Of a stretch of DNA of 64,000 nt, positions 16,383 through 24,642 are shown piece by piece (positions within the stretch are counted from its first letter, which is position 1; each line of letters starts with the position of its first letter). The stretch lies in the NCBI RefSeq assembly GCF_003989515.1, contig NZ_RBLU01000001.1:1-64000 (forward strand), read 5' to 3'. The translations under genes were made by a program, and so were the position numbers. This stretch comes from Curtobacterium sp. HSID17257 (lineage in GTDB: Bacteria > Actinomycetota > Actinomycetes > Actinomycetales > Microbacteriaceae). The notes beneath the pieces are model-generated. The model was not told the origin of the DNA. It ran no database searches and saw only the letters and a list, made by a program, of their open reading frames with translations.

Positions 16383-17687
16383 ATGACGAACGGCAACAGC
16401 CTCGACCCCTGGTACGACTCCTACGCCCAGCGGACCGCCGGGCTGAGCGCTTCCGAGGTCCGAGCCCTGTTCGCCGTCGCATCGCGACCCGAGGTGGTCT
16501 CGCTCGCCGGCGGCATGCCGTACGTCTCCGCGCTGCCGCGCGAACTCGTCACCGGGTCGATCGACCGCGTGATGACCGAGGACGCCGCCATGGCCCTGCA
16601 GTACGGCGGCGGACAGGGCCTCCGGTCCCTCCGCGAGCACATCGTCGACGTGATGAGCCTCGAGGGCATCCGCGCCAGTGCCGAGGACGTCGTCGTCACC
16701 ACCGGCTCGCAGCACGCGCTCGACCTCGTCACGCGGTTGTTCATCGACCCGGGTGACGTCGTCCTCGCCGAGTCGCCCTCGTACGTCGGCGCCATCGGCG
16801 TCTTCCGCTCGTACCAGGCGGAGACCGTCCACGTGACGACCGACGAGCACGGGCTCGTCCCCGAGGCGCTGCGCGAGGCGATCGCGAACCTGCGGACGCA
16901 GGGCAAGCGGATCAAGTTCCTCTACACGATCCCGAACTTCCACAACCCGGCGGGTGTCACGATGAGCCGTGAGCGCCGCATCGAGGTCCTCGACATCTGC
17001 CGTTCGAACGGCATCCTCGTGCTCGAGGACAACCCGTACGGGCTGCTCTGGTTCGACGAGCCCGCACCGCAGGCGATCCGCTCGATCGACGACGAGGGCG
17101 TCGTCTACCTCGGCTCCTTCTCCAAGACCCTGGCCCCCGGCTTCCGCGTCGGATGGGCCCTCGCACCGCACGCCATCCGCGAGAAGCTCGTGCTCGCCAA
17201 CGAGTCGGCCGTCCTGGCACCGAACTCGTTCGGTCAGTACGTCGTGAACGCCTACCTGGACGCCGCAGACTGGAAGGGGCAGGTCGACATCTTCCGGGGG
17301 CTCTACGCGGAGCGCAGGGACGCGATGATGGCTGCTCTGGGGGAGTTCCTGCCCGACCTGACGTGGACGAAGCCGAACGGCGGGTTCTTCGTCTGGCTCA
17401 CACTGCCGGAGTCGCTCGACTCGAAGGGCATGCTGCCGCGGGCCGTGAAGGAGCTCGTCGCGTACACGCCGGGTACCGCCTTCTACGCCGACGGTCGCGG
17501 GGGCGGCAACATCCGCCTGTCGTTCTGTTACCCGACGCCGGACCAGATCCGCGTGGGCGTGAAGCGTCTGGCGACCGTCATCAACGACGAGCTGGAACTG
17601 ATCGAGACCTTCGGTCACGCAACCCGCCCCAGTGCGGTCAGCGAGTCGCGGTCCACGGTCGTCGCGCCGCCGCCCAACGTCTCCTGA
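16383..17687 (+). CDS. PLP-dependent aminotransferase (class I/II, LysN/2-aminoadipate-like)
   Basis: 434 residues, fold type I. The pyridoxal-phosphate lysine is Lys248 in SFSKTLAPGFRVGW. Other family marks are the NFHNPAGV motif, ALQYGGGQGL near residue 75 and the C-terminal NIRLSFCYPTPDQI. There is no N-terminal GntR domain, so it is an enzyme rather than a MocR regulator. The substrate may be an aromatic, branched-chain or 2-aminoadipate-type amino acid; the sequence alone does not decide. It lies 40 bp before the ddl gene, probably in one operon. A similar pairing near parB is seen in other Actinobacteria. Confidence 0.85.
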   Translation: MTNGNSLDPWYDSYAQRTAGLSASEVRALFAVASRPEVVSLAGGMPYVSALPRELVTGSIDRVMTEDAAMALQYGGGQGLRSLREHIVDVMSLEGIRASAEDVVVTTGSQHALDLVTRLFIDPGDVVLAESPSYVGAIGVFRSYQAETVHVTTDEHGLVPEALREAIANLRTQGKRIKFLYTIPNFHNPAGVTMSRERRIEVLDICRSNGILVLEDNPYGLLWFDEPAPQAIRSIDDEGVVYLGSFSKTLAPGFRVGWALAPHAIREKLVLANESAVLAPNSFGQYVVNAYLDAADWKGQVDIFRGLYAERRDAMMAALGEFLPDLTWTKPNGGFFVWLTLPESLDSKGMLPRAVKELVAYTPGTAFYADGRGGGNIRLSFCYPTPDQIRVGVKRLATVINDELELIETFGHATRPSAVSESRSTVVAPPPNVS

Positions 17688-17727
17688 CCAGCCCTTTCAC
17701 CGCCAGTTCCCCTCGGAGGACCCTCGC

Positions 17728-18690
17728 ATGGCCGAGCTCACCCGTCGTCACGTCGTCGTCGTCGCGGGAGGGATCTCGCACGAGCGCGACGTCTCTCTCC
17801 GCTCGGGTCGACGCGTCGCCGATTCACTGACGGGGTACGGCTGGCAGGTCGACCTCCGCGACGCCGACGCCGGGCTGCTGCCCGCTCTGCGTGCGTCGCG
17901 CCCCGACGTCGTGTGGCCGGCGCTGCACGGCGCCTCGGGTGAGGACGGGGCCCTGCGGGGCATCCTGGAGGCACTCGACATCCCGTTCGTCGGCTCGCGT
18001 TCGACGTCGGCTCGGCTCGCGTGGGACAAGCCCACCTCGTCCGCGCTGGTCGCGCGTGCAGGCGTGCGAACCCCGCGCTCGGTCACGCTGTCGCACGACG
18101 TCTTCCGGGAGCTCGGGGCGGTCGGTGTCCTCGACGCCATCGCGGCGGAACACCCCGTGCCCCTCGCAGTGAAGCCCGCCCGTGGTGGCAGCGCGCAGGG
18201 CGTCACGTTGGTCGAGGACCCGCACGACCTACCCCGCGCGATGGTGACGGCGTACACCTACTGCGACGACGTCGTCGTCGAACAGCTCATCCGTGGGACC
18301 GAGGTCGCCGTCGGGATCATCGACACAGGAGACGGTCCGGTCGCCCTGTCGGCGGTCGAGATCGTCCCGAAGAGCGGTACCTACGGTTTCGAGGCCCGCT
18401 ACAACGCGGGGGAGACGACCTTCTTCACCCCGGCACGCCTCTCGGATGACTTCGGGCGAGCTGCAGCCGATGCTGCGGTCGCGGCGCACACCGCCCTCGG
18501 CCTGCGACACGTCTCCCGTGTCGACCTCATCGTGGACAGCGCCGGCACCCCGTGGTTCCTCGAGGCCAACGTGCTCCCGGGCCTCACGGAGACCTCCCTG
18601 GTGCCGCAGGCTCTCAGCGCTTCGGGGTTCGACCTCGGTTGGACGTACGCAGAACTCGCCGAGCAGGCCATTCGCGACCACCACGCCTGA
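17728..18690 (+). CDS. ddl: D-alanine--D-alanine ligase
   Basis: 320 residues. ATP-grasp enzyme making the D-Ala-D-Ala dipeptide for peptidoglycan. N-terminal AGGISHERDVSLRSG, ATP-grasp core AVKPARGGSAQGV, and the metal-binding FLEANVLPGLTETSLVP, where Glu and Asn ligands are kept. The start is ATG 17728 with CGGAGGA upstream; the frame is open further 5' but that part overlaps the aminotransferase. The family motif usually reads LEVN and here is LEAN, so a ligase with related specificity cannot be excluded. Its 3' end is followed by a hairpin containing a parS site. Confidence 0.88.
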   Translation: MAELTRRHVVVVAGGISHERDVSLRSGRRVADSLTGYGWQVDLRDADAGLLPALRASRPDVVWPALHGASGEDGALRGILEALDIPFVGSRSTSARLAWDKPTSSALVARAGVRTPRSVTLSHDVFRELGAVGVLDAIAAEHPVPLAVKPARGGSAQGVTLVEDPHDLPRAMVTAYTYCDDVVVEQLIRGTEVAVGIIDTGDGPVALSAVEIVPKSGTYGFEARYNAGETTFFTPARLSDDFGRAAADAAVAAHTALGLRHVSRVDLIVDSAGTPWFLEANVLPGLTETSLVPQALSASGFDLGWTYAELAEQAIRDHHA

Positions 18691-18695
18691 TCGTG

Positions 18696-19415
18696 ATGCA
18701 GAAGGGCAGTGTTCCACGTGGAACGCTGCCCTTCTGCGTTGCAGCCGCCGGAGCCGTGACGCTCGTCGCGCTCGCGTTCGGTGAAGCAGTGCACGCCCGT
18801 GCCGCTCATCATGCCCGTGGTGAGCTCGGGGTAGCCCGGGCCGCCCTTGCAGGAAACGGTGCCGCGCGGCTATCCGGCAGGTGCAGCGTCATCGTCTTGG
18901 GCTTCGGCAATCGCGGGACTGGGCCGAATGTGGTGAACAGGTGGCGCGCACGAATCGCGTTCCGGACCGCACTGCGGCTCGCAGCGGCCGGAGCAGCCGT
19001 CACCATCATCTGCTGTGGCGGGGCAGTTCGCGGGGTCCACCCTGAGGCAGACCTCCTGGCGGAAGCCATCCGCGCTGACGGCTGGCGCGGTCCGATCCTG
19101 CTCGATCGAACGAGCACTTCGACGTGGGAGAACATCACCAACGCCCGGGAACTCCTTCCCGATCCGAGCGCGATCGCCATCTGCTCGAACGGGCTGCATG
19201 CTGCAAAGGCTCGCGAGTACCTCCGTCGTCAGGACGCCGCGTTGGCCCAGCGGCTCGTTGCTGCAGATGAATACCGCTTCGGCGAGATGACCCTCATCAA
19301 GCCGATCTTCGCTGCGGTCGGCCTCTGGAAGCTCCGTGGGGCACGGGACGTTTCACGTGGAACACCCGCGACGGCCGCGGATCCCCCGCACGTGGTCTCA
19401 CGCCCCAGTCACTGA
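18696..19415 (+). CDS. DUF218 / YdcF-like protein
   Basis: Up to 239 residues. One hydrophobic stretch near the N-terminus, then a DUF218 (SanA/ElyC/YdcF) domain. Its marks are SVIVLGFGNR, the region IICCGGAVRGVHPEADLLAEAI and STSTWENITNARELL, and near the end ICSNGLHAAKAREYLRR. Family members act in envelope or cell-wall metabolism, but the reaction is undefined. The start is unsure: ATG 18696 lies inside the parS hairpin and lacks a ribosome-binding site, and GTG 18756 is an alternative. Codon use is less GC3-biased than in neighbours. Its 3' end contains parS site 2. No co-directional gene follows it. Confidence 0.7.
   Translation: MQKGSVPRGTLPFCVAAAGAVTLVALAFGEAVHARAAHHARGELGVARAALAGNGAARLSGRCSVIVLGFGNRGTGPNVVNRWRARIAFRTALRLAAAGAAVTIICCGGAVRGVHPEADLLAEAIRADGWRGPILLDRTSTSTWENITNARELLPDPSAIAICSNGLHAAKAREYLRRQDAALAQRLVAADEYRFGEMTLIKPIFAAVGLWKLRGARDVSRGTPATAADPPHVVSRPSH
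18698..18737. promoter_or_regulatory. parS site 1 inside a hairpin
   Basis: GTTCCACGTGGAAC at 18711-18724 matches the ParB-binding parS palindrome (consensus GTTTCACGTGAAAC) with one symmetrical change. It is flanked by 12-bp inverted arms at 18698-18709 and 18726-18737 (GCAGAAGGGCAG and complement). The inverted repeat spans 40 bp. It starts 8 bp after the ddl stop, so it may double as the ddl terminator. Confidence 0.85.
19350..19363. promoter_or_regulatory. parS: parS site 2
   Basis: GTTTCACGTGGAAC: the left half matches the standard parS half-site and the right half matches the local variant. It lies within the last codons of the DUF218 gene. Expected ParB loading site for the ParABS system encoded about 1 kb away. 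Confidence 0.85.
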
Positions 19416-19940
19416 CCAGCGGCGCCCCCGCGCCGACCAAACGCCTCGCTCGTCTCGATCCGGTGCAGCGTCTGGCGACGGCCGGCAGGGTAGAGCGCAG
19501 AGCACAGGACCGCACGGCTGGAGGCCTCGTCGCCGGGGTCTGGTGCCGGTGGCTCCAGACTTTGGACTTCCTGGGCTCTCCAGGTCGCGGTCCATGCGCT
19601 CGTACTCGCCCGATTCGATCTCGGGCGGGCGACTCCGGCGCCCGCAGTGTCGGCACTCGACACCCGCTGCACGTCGATCGGGTCGATTCACGGCGCCATC
19701 GCTCGCCACGTACGCGCAAGACGACCACTCGCGCCGGGTGCGCGCCATGATCCTCGGGGGAGTGACGCTGCCAGAACCAGCGCGGGGGCATCGTGGCGAC
19801 TCGGTGAGGCTGTGACGCAGGCGTCCCGCTCGGAGGGCGATCGTGATGGATGCGTAGAGACCCCGCTCTGCCGGACATCGATCCAGACGACCACCCCGGC
19901 GACCTCCGCTCGAACGGCGGCGGCGGCCATCGCTACCGAC

Positions 19941-19954
19941 GTTCCACGTGGAAC
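19941..19954. promoter_or_regulatory. parS: parS site 3
   Basis: GTTCCACGTGGAAC, identical to sites 1 and 4. It lies in the non-coding gap downstream of parB. Confidence 0.88.
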
Positions 19955-19998
19955 AATCGCTTGCACCATGCCCATCCACCACGGGCGACTCAGCTGGC

Positions 19999-20022
19999 GC
20001 GCCTCAGGACGTCCTGAGGCGC
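19999..20022. repeat. Perfect 24-bp palindrome
   Basis: Twelve bases (GCGCCTCAGGAC type arm, centre between 20010 and 20011) are followed immediately by their exact complement, with no loop. It lies about 160 bp past the parB stop. It could be a bidirectional terminator for the convergent DUF218 and parB genes, or a protein-binding site. Confidence 0.85.
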
Positions 20023-20184
20023 TCTGCGCGCCGCAGAGTCCCGAGACGGGTCCGGATGTCGCCCGGGCGCCCTTGGCCGCTCAGTGGGGCACACAGGGGC
20101 AGCGGTGGGCCCGCCCGACGCGCTAGGGGTCAGCCCTGAGCGCTCGGTCCGTGCGGCAGCACCGTTCAGCCAGAGATCCCGGCC

Positions 20185-21162
20185 TCAGTCAGCGACGTCG
20201 CTGATCCCCAGCTCGGCGAGGATCCGGTTCAGGTCGTCGCCGTTGGCGAAGTCGATCGTCACCGAGCTCTTCCGAGCACCGACGGCGATCTTCACACGCG
20301 TGTTCAAGCGGTCACCGATGCGCTCGGCGAGGTCGTTGAAGTGCGCCTGACGCTTCGAGGGCTCCGTCTTCGGCTTCACCGGGGTCTTCGCCGCAAGCTG
20401 CTGAGCGATGGCTTCGGCGGCGCGAACGGACAGGTCCTCGTTGACGATCTTCTCGGCGAGGTACTCCATCGCCTCAGCATCGGGTGCCGCAAGGATGGCG
20501 CGCGCGTGACCAGCGGAGAGCACACCTGCCGCCACACGGCGCTGGACGGGGGAGGGAAGCCGGAGCAGGCGGATCGTGTTGGTGATCTGCGGCCGGGAAC
20601 GACCGATGCGCTGCGCGAGCTGCTCCTGCGTGATCCCGAAGTCCGCGAGGAGCTGCTGGTACGCCGATGCCTCCTCGAGCGGGTTCAACTGGGCGCGGTG
20701 CAGGTTCTCGAGCAACGCGTCCCGCAACATCGCGTCGTCAGGGGTGTCCTTGACGATGGCGGGAATGGTCGCGAGCCCGAGCTCCTTCGTCGCACGCAGG
20801 CGGCGCTCACCCATGATGAGCTCGTACTGCGGCTCGGTCCCCGTGGCGCCGGCGATCGGACGCACGACGATCGGCTGCAGCACGCCGATCTCGCGGATCG
20901 AGTGGACGAGCTCCTGGAGTTCCTCCTCGCGGAACTCCTTACGCGGCTGCTGCGCGTTCGGCACGACGTCGAGCGGGTTCAGGTTCGCCAGACGCGCACC
21001 GGGGACTGCGACGAGGTCTTCAGCGGTCGTGCCTGCCGACGGTGCGGACGCCGGCGAACCCCCGGTCGGGAAGAAGACGTCGACCGGGCGGTCCTGCTGG
21101 TCCGAGGCCGTGGGGATCAGGGCGCCGATGCCTCGTCCGAGTCCGGTTCGCTTGGGTGCCAT
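20185..21162 (-). CDS. parB: Chromosome partitioning protein ParB
   Basis: 325 residues. CTP-dependent DNA clamp that loads at parS and drives origin segregation. The CTP-binding GERRLRA motif is at residues 118-124, the DNA-binding helix-turn-helix at about 177-200 (ITQEQLAQRIGRSRPQ), and a C-terminal dimerisation domain ends the protein. The disordered N-terminus begins MAPKRTGLGRGIGALI, the ParA-interacting tail type. It is translationally coupled to parA by a TGATG overlap. Four parS sites lie within 3.4 kb around it. Confidence 0.97.
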   Translation of the reverse strand: MAPKRTGLGRGIGALIPTASDQQDRPVDVFFPTGGSPASAPSAGTTAEDLVAVPGARLANLNPLDVVPNAQQPRKEFREEELQELVHSIREIGVLQPIVVRPIAGATGTEPQYELIMGERRLRATKELGLATIPAIVKDTPDDAMLRDALLENLHRAQLNPLEEASAYQQLLADFGITQEQLAQRIGRSRPQITNTIRLLRLPSPVQRRVAAGVLSAGHARAILAAPDAEAMEYLAEKIVNEDLSVRAAEAIAQQLAAKTPVKPKTEPSKRQAHFNDLAERIGDRLNTRVKIAVGARKSSVTIDFANGDDLNRILAELGISDVAD

Positions 21163-22055
21163 CAGTCCTGCGCTCCTCGTGCTGCGATCTCGGCTGCCGC
21201 CTCCAGGTAGGAGAGCGACCCGGACGAGTTGACGTCGTACGACACGACGCTCTGTCCGTAGCTCGGTGCTTCGCTGACCCGCACCGATCGGGGGATCACC
21301 GCCTTGAGCACCTGGTCACCGAAGTGCTCGCGGACGTCCGCCGCGACCTGGTTCGACAGGTTCGTGCGCCCGTCGAACATGGTGAGCAGGATCGTCGAGA
21401 CGCGGAGGTTCGGGTTGAGGTGCCGCTCGATCAGCTCGATGTTCCGCAGCAGCTGGCTGAGACCCTCGAGCGCGTAGTACTCGGTCTGGATCGGGATCAG
21501 GACCTCCTGCGCGGCGACGAAGGCGTTGATCGTCAGGAGTCCGAGCGAGGGCGGGCAGTCGATGAAGACGTAGTGGTAGGGCTCGTCGAGCGACGACAGG
21601 TACTGGTCGAGTGCCGTCCGGAGCCGTTGCTCGCGAGCGACCAAGGACACGAGCTCGATCTCCGCACCCGCGAGGTGGATGGTCGCCGGCACACACCAGA
21701 GTGTCTCGGACTCGGGGGAGCGTTGCACCGCGTCTGCGATCGGCGCTTCGTCGACGATCACGTCGTAGACGCTCGTCACCTCGGCCTGGTGTTCCACGCC
21801 GAGCGCCGTCGACGCGTTGCCCTGCGGATCGAGGTCGATGACCAGAACCCGAGCACCGCCGTGGGCCAGTGCTGCGGCGAGGTTCACCGTGGTGGTCGTC
21901 TTCCCGACGCCACCCTTCTGGTTCGACACCGTGAAGACGCGTGTCTTTGCGGGGAGCGGGAACTGCTGCGTGGCGATCGCCCGGCGGCGCCGGTTCAGAT
22001 CCGCGATCTCACGAGCCAGGGGCGTCGACGCGTCGTAGTCGGTCGATGAACTCAA
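21162..22055 (-). CDS. parA: Chromosome partitioning ATPase ParA
   Basis: 297 residues. Deviant Walker A motif KGGVGKTT at residues 47-54, then the Walker A' region VIDLDPQGNAST and FIDCPPSLGLL. It forms an ATP-dependent gradient on the nucleoid that pulls ParB-parS complexes apart. The N-terminal ~37 residues are a charged extension common in Actinobacteria. It is followed by parB with a one-base overlap and preceded by parS site 4 in the spacer to rsmG. Confidence 0.97.
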   Translation of the reverse strand: MSSSTDYDASTPLAREIADLNRRRRAIATQQFPLPAKTRVFTVSNQKGGVGKTTTTVNLAAALAHGGARVLVIDLDPQGNASTALGVEHQAEVTSVYDVIVDEAPIADAVQRSPESETLWCVPATIHLAGAEIELVSLVAREQRLRTALDQYLSSLDEPYHYVFIDCPPSLGLLTINAFVAAQEVLIPIQTEYYALEGLSQLLRNIELIERHLNPNLRVSTILLTMFDGRTNLSNQVAADVREHFGDQVLKAVIPRSVRVSEAPSYGQSVVSYDVNSSGSLSYLEAAAEIAARGAQD

Positions 22056-22079
22056 CGAAGACCTCTTCCCCGGGTCAGT

Positions 22080-22093
22080 GTTCCACGTGGAAC
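22080..22093. promoter_or_regulatory. parS: parS site 4
   Basis: GTTCCACGTGGAAC in the short spacer between rsmG and parA, 25 bp from the parA start. ParB binding here could also influence parAB transcription (inference). Confidence 0.88.
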
Positions 22094-22136
22094 GTCGGGC
22101 GTTCGATGTCCGGCGGAGCCGGACCCAGCCGCGGCG

Positions 22137-22781
22137 TCAGTCAACTGTAGCCCGGAAGACTCGCGTGGTCTCCTCGACCACACCGTCCCCGAGCTCGAGC
22201 ACCTCGACGTCGGTCAGTCGCTTGCGCAGGATGACCTTCCGAGCCTTCTCGATCTCCTCGTCGACCCGCGCACCCTTCATCAGGATGAGCTGTCCACCCG
22301 AGCGGACGAGCGGCACCGTGAGGGGGATCAGCTTCGACAGCGCGCTCACCGCGCGTGCAGTGACCTGGTCGACCACGACCGCATCCGCGACGTCCTCGGC
22401 CCGCCCACGCAGGACGCTGACGTTCTCGAGGCCCAGTCGCTCGGACTCGGCGTTCAGCCAGTCACAGCGGCGTTCCATCGGCTCGATGAGCGTGAAGGAG
22501 ACGTCCGGGCGGGCGATGGCCAGCACCAAGCCGGGCAGCCCAGCACCGGAACCGACGTCGGCGACGCGACCGTCGGCCTCCAGGAGGGGAGCCAGCAGGG
22601 CAGAGTTGAGGATGTGTCGATTCCAGAGCCGAGGGAGTTCGAGCGGACCGATCAGGCCCAGCTCCTCACCGCGACGAGCCAGCTCCGCGGTGAAGGACCG
22701 TGCGAGCTCGATGCGGTCGCCGAACAGCAGCGCAGCCGCCGCCGGCTCCTGCTCCAGGACCGGCGTGGCCTCGTCCGTCAT
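22137..22781 (-). CDS. rsmG: 16S rRNA (guanine-527-N7) methyltransferase
   Basis: 214 residues. S-adenosylmethionine-dependent Rossmann methyltransferase with glycine motif VADVGSGAGLPG at residues 73-84 and LIEPMERRCDWL after it. Methylates G527 in the 530 loop of 16S rRNA; loss is known to give low-level streptomycin resistance. It starts inside the jag stop (ATGA overlap, 22778-22781), part of the rpmH-rnpA-yidD-yidC-jag-rsmG-parA-parB chain on the minus strand. Confidence 0.95.
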   Translation of the reverse strand: MTDEATPVLEQEPAAAALLFGDRIELARSFTAELARRGEELGLIGPLELPRLWNRHILNSALLAPLLEADGRVADVGSGAGLPGLVLAIARPDVSFTLIEPMERRCDWLNAESERLGLENVSVLRGRAEDVADAVVVDQVTARAVSALSKLIPLTVPLVRSGGQLILMKGARVDEEIEKARKVILRKRLTDVEVLELGDGVVEETTRVFRATVD

Positions 22782-23275
22782 CGCGTGACGACCGTGTGGC
22801 GGTCTCGTCCCTCGCCCTCGGACTCCGAGTGGAAGCCCTTCTCGGCGACCAGGTCGTGCACGAGCTTGCGCTCGTACGACGACATCGGGGGCAGTGCCGC
22901 GGTCGACGAACCCGCCTCGATGCGCTCGACAGCCGTGTCGACGAGGCGCTGGAGCTCGGTGGCCCGGGCATCGCGCGAGCCGCCGATGTCCAGGATGAGC
23001 CGGCTGAACTCGCCCGTCTCCGCCTGCACGGCGATCCGGGTGAGCTCCTGCAGGGCCGACACGGTGTCCGGCTTCGAGAGCACGCGCAGCGCGCCGTTCT
23101 CGTCCGTCACGGAGAGGTAGACCCGACCCGCACGCTCCTCGATCTCGATGTCACCGTCGAGGTCGCAGATGTCGAGGAGTTCCTCGATGTAGTCCGCTGC
23201 GATGTCCGCTTCGTCGCGGGTGTCGTCCGACTCCACGGGGGCGTCGACGGTGGGGGCGGTGTCCTGCTCGGTCAC
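22778..23275 (-). CDS. jag: Jag/KhpB RNA-binding protein (KH-R3H)
   Basis: 165 residues with an acidic N-terminus (to about 22), a KH-type domain (about 25-90) and a C-terminal R3H domain with MSSYERKLVHDLVAEKGFHS and ending DRHTVVTR. An RNA-binding regulator usually encoded beside yidC. It starts with GTG immediately after the yidC stop (TAA then GTG), so the two are tightly coupled. The N-terminal Jag_N domain is absent, as usual in Actinobacteria. Confidence 0.93.
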   Translation of the reverse strand: MTEQDTAPTVDAPVESDDTRDEADIAADYIEELLDICDLDGDIEIEERAGRVYLSVTDENGALRVLSKPDTVSALQELTRIAVQAETGEFSRLILDIGGSRDARATELQRLVDTAVERIEAGSSTAALPPMSSYERKLVHDLVAEKGFHSESEGEGRDRHTVVTR

Positions 23276-24250
23276 TTACTTCTTCCCGTTCTTCTTGGAG
23301 CGGTTCTTGCCGACGGGCTGCTGACGCTGCGTCGTCACCCGGACGGGCTCGACCTCGACCGCGGCCGAACCGGCACCGGCCTCAGCGAGCACCGGGGTGC
23401 CACGGCGCTGGGCCTTCTTGGCGAGACGGGCCTCGCGGGCGAGCGCTGCCTCGGAACCCGGGGTCGGCATGCTGCGGATCACGAAGTACTGCTGCGCCAT
23501 CGTCCAGATGTTCGAGGCGAGCCAGTAGAACATGACGCCGAGGGGGAAGCTCAGACCGGAGATCACGAAGACCAGCGGGAGGATGTACAGCATCATCTTC
23601 TGCTGGCGGTACATCGGCGACGCCTTGGTCTCCGGCGACATGTTCTTCGCCACGAGCTGCAGCTGGGTGACGAACTGCGACGCGGTCATCACGACGATCA
23701 TGAAGCCCGCGATGACCCGGACCTCCCACCCGGAGGCGTTGGTGAAGGTCTCGTGCAGGGGAGCGCCGAACAGGGCGGCGTTGCCGAAGTCCTGCGCCAG
23801 GGTGTTCGTGAGCAGGCCGATGCCCGTCTTGTTGATCTGCGCCTCGTGCAGCACCGAGTACAGCGAGAAGAAGATCGGCATCTGGATGAGCAGCGGCAGG
23901 CAGGAGCTCAGCGGGTTCGTCCCGGTCTCCTTGTACAGCGCCATGGTCTCGCGGCTCATGGCCTCACGCGAGAACTGGTCCTTCTTGCCCTTGTACTTGT
24001 CCTGGATCTTCTTCAGCTGCGGCGCCACCTCGAGCATGCGTCGCTGCGACTTGATCTGCCGGACGAAGATCGGGATGAGCGCGGCCCGGACCACGAAGGT
24101 CAGGAAGATGATCGACAGCACCCAGGTGATGCCGGCCGACGGGTCCATGCCGATGGACTCGAAGATCCAGTGGAAGGCCACGAGGATCGCCGAGACCACC
24201 CACTTCAGTGGCCAGAGGATCGTTCCGATGAAACCCATGAGGACGGTCAC
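23276..24250 (-). CDS. yidC: Membrane protein insertase YidC
   Basis: 324 residues with five predicted membrane spans. It inserts and folds inner-membrane proteins, alone or with SecYEG. The hydrophilic-groove helix region PIFVRQIKSQRRMLEV and the SCLPLLIQMPIFFSLYSVL span are typical. The C-terminal tail is basic (ends GKNRSKKNGKK), for ribosome contact. No signal-like first segment with a periplasmic domain, as expected for Gram-positives. The start overlaps the yidD stop by 4 bp. Confidence 0.96.
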   Translation of the reverse strand: MTVLMGFIGTILWPLKWVVSAILVAFHWIFESIGMDPSAGITWVLSIIFLTFVVRAALIPIFVRQIKSQRRMLEVAPQLKKIQDKYKGKKDQFSREAMSRETMALYKETGTNPLSSCLPLLIQMPIFFSLYSVLHEAQINKTGIGLLTNTLAQDFGNAALFGAPLHETFTNASGWEVRVIAGFMIVVMTASQFVTQLQLVAKNMSPETKASPMYRQQKMMLYILPLVFVISGLSFPLGVMFYWLASNIWTMAQQYFVIRSMPTPGSEAALAREARLAKKAQRRGTPVLAEAGAGSAAVEVEPVRVTTQRQQPVGKNRSKKNGKK

Positions 24251-24642
24251 GCCTTTCGAGTGCGCTGGGGGAGCAGGACCGGACGACGGGCATCGCCGGA
24301 CGGCTGGGGGTGCAGCTGGGACGGGGGGAGCACGAACCCGAACCGGGTCAGGCGGTAGGGACGATCACGCTCGCGCACGTCGTCGATCCCGCCTGCGGCC
24401 CACGGGTTGCACCGCGCGATCCGCCAGGCCCCCATCGCCGACCCGCGCACGACGCCGTACTGCTGGATGGCCTCGAGCGCGTACCGTGAGCACGACGGGT
24501 GGTAGCGGCAGACGTTCCCGTACAGGGGAGAGATGACCGCGCGGTAGGCGCGCAGCACGACGACGCACACGTTGCGCGGGAGCAACGCGACGACCCAGGC
24601 CAGTCGGTTCAACGCCAGCCGGGTCCACTGGATGCGGTTCAT
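24247..24642 (-). CDS. yidD: Membrane protein insertion efficiency factor YidD
   Basis: 131 residues. Amphipathic N-terminal helix, then the family signature CRYHPSCSRYALEAI, with RCNPWAAGGID after it. The C-terminal ~45 residues are an extension beyond the usual ~85. Helps YidC substrate insertion (family knowledge). Start at ATG 24642, whose codon overlaps the rnpA stop (24639-24642), and the stop overlaps the yidC start. Confidence 0.93.
   Translation of the reverse strand: MNRIQWTRLALNRLAWVVALLPRNVCVVVLRAYRAVISPLYGNVCRYHPSCSRYALEAIQQYGVVRGSAMGAWRIARCNPWAAGGIDDVRERDRPYRLTRFGFVLPPSQLHPQPSGDARRPVLLPQRTRKA

Larger units (their letters stand above)
19416..20184. other. Gene-poor 770-bp gap between DUF218 and parB
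   Basis: No reading frame here looks like a gene: the open frames on both strands lack the strong GC3 pattern, a ribosome-binding site and any recognisable motif. It holds parS site 3 (19941-19954) and a perfect 24-bp palindrome (19999-20022). In Mycobacterium the matching place carries cwlM; I see no trace of it. Confidence 0.6.

Noticed and set aside
19297-20126. Several open frames on both strands between DUF218 and parB
   Set aside because: No ribosome-binding sites, motifs or codon bias; the region is better read as parS-bearing spacer.
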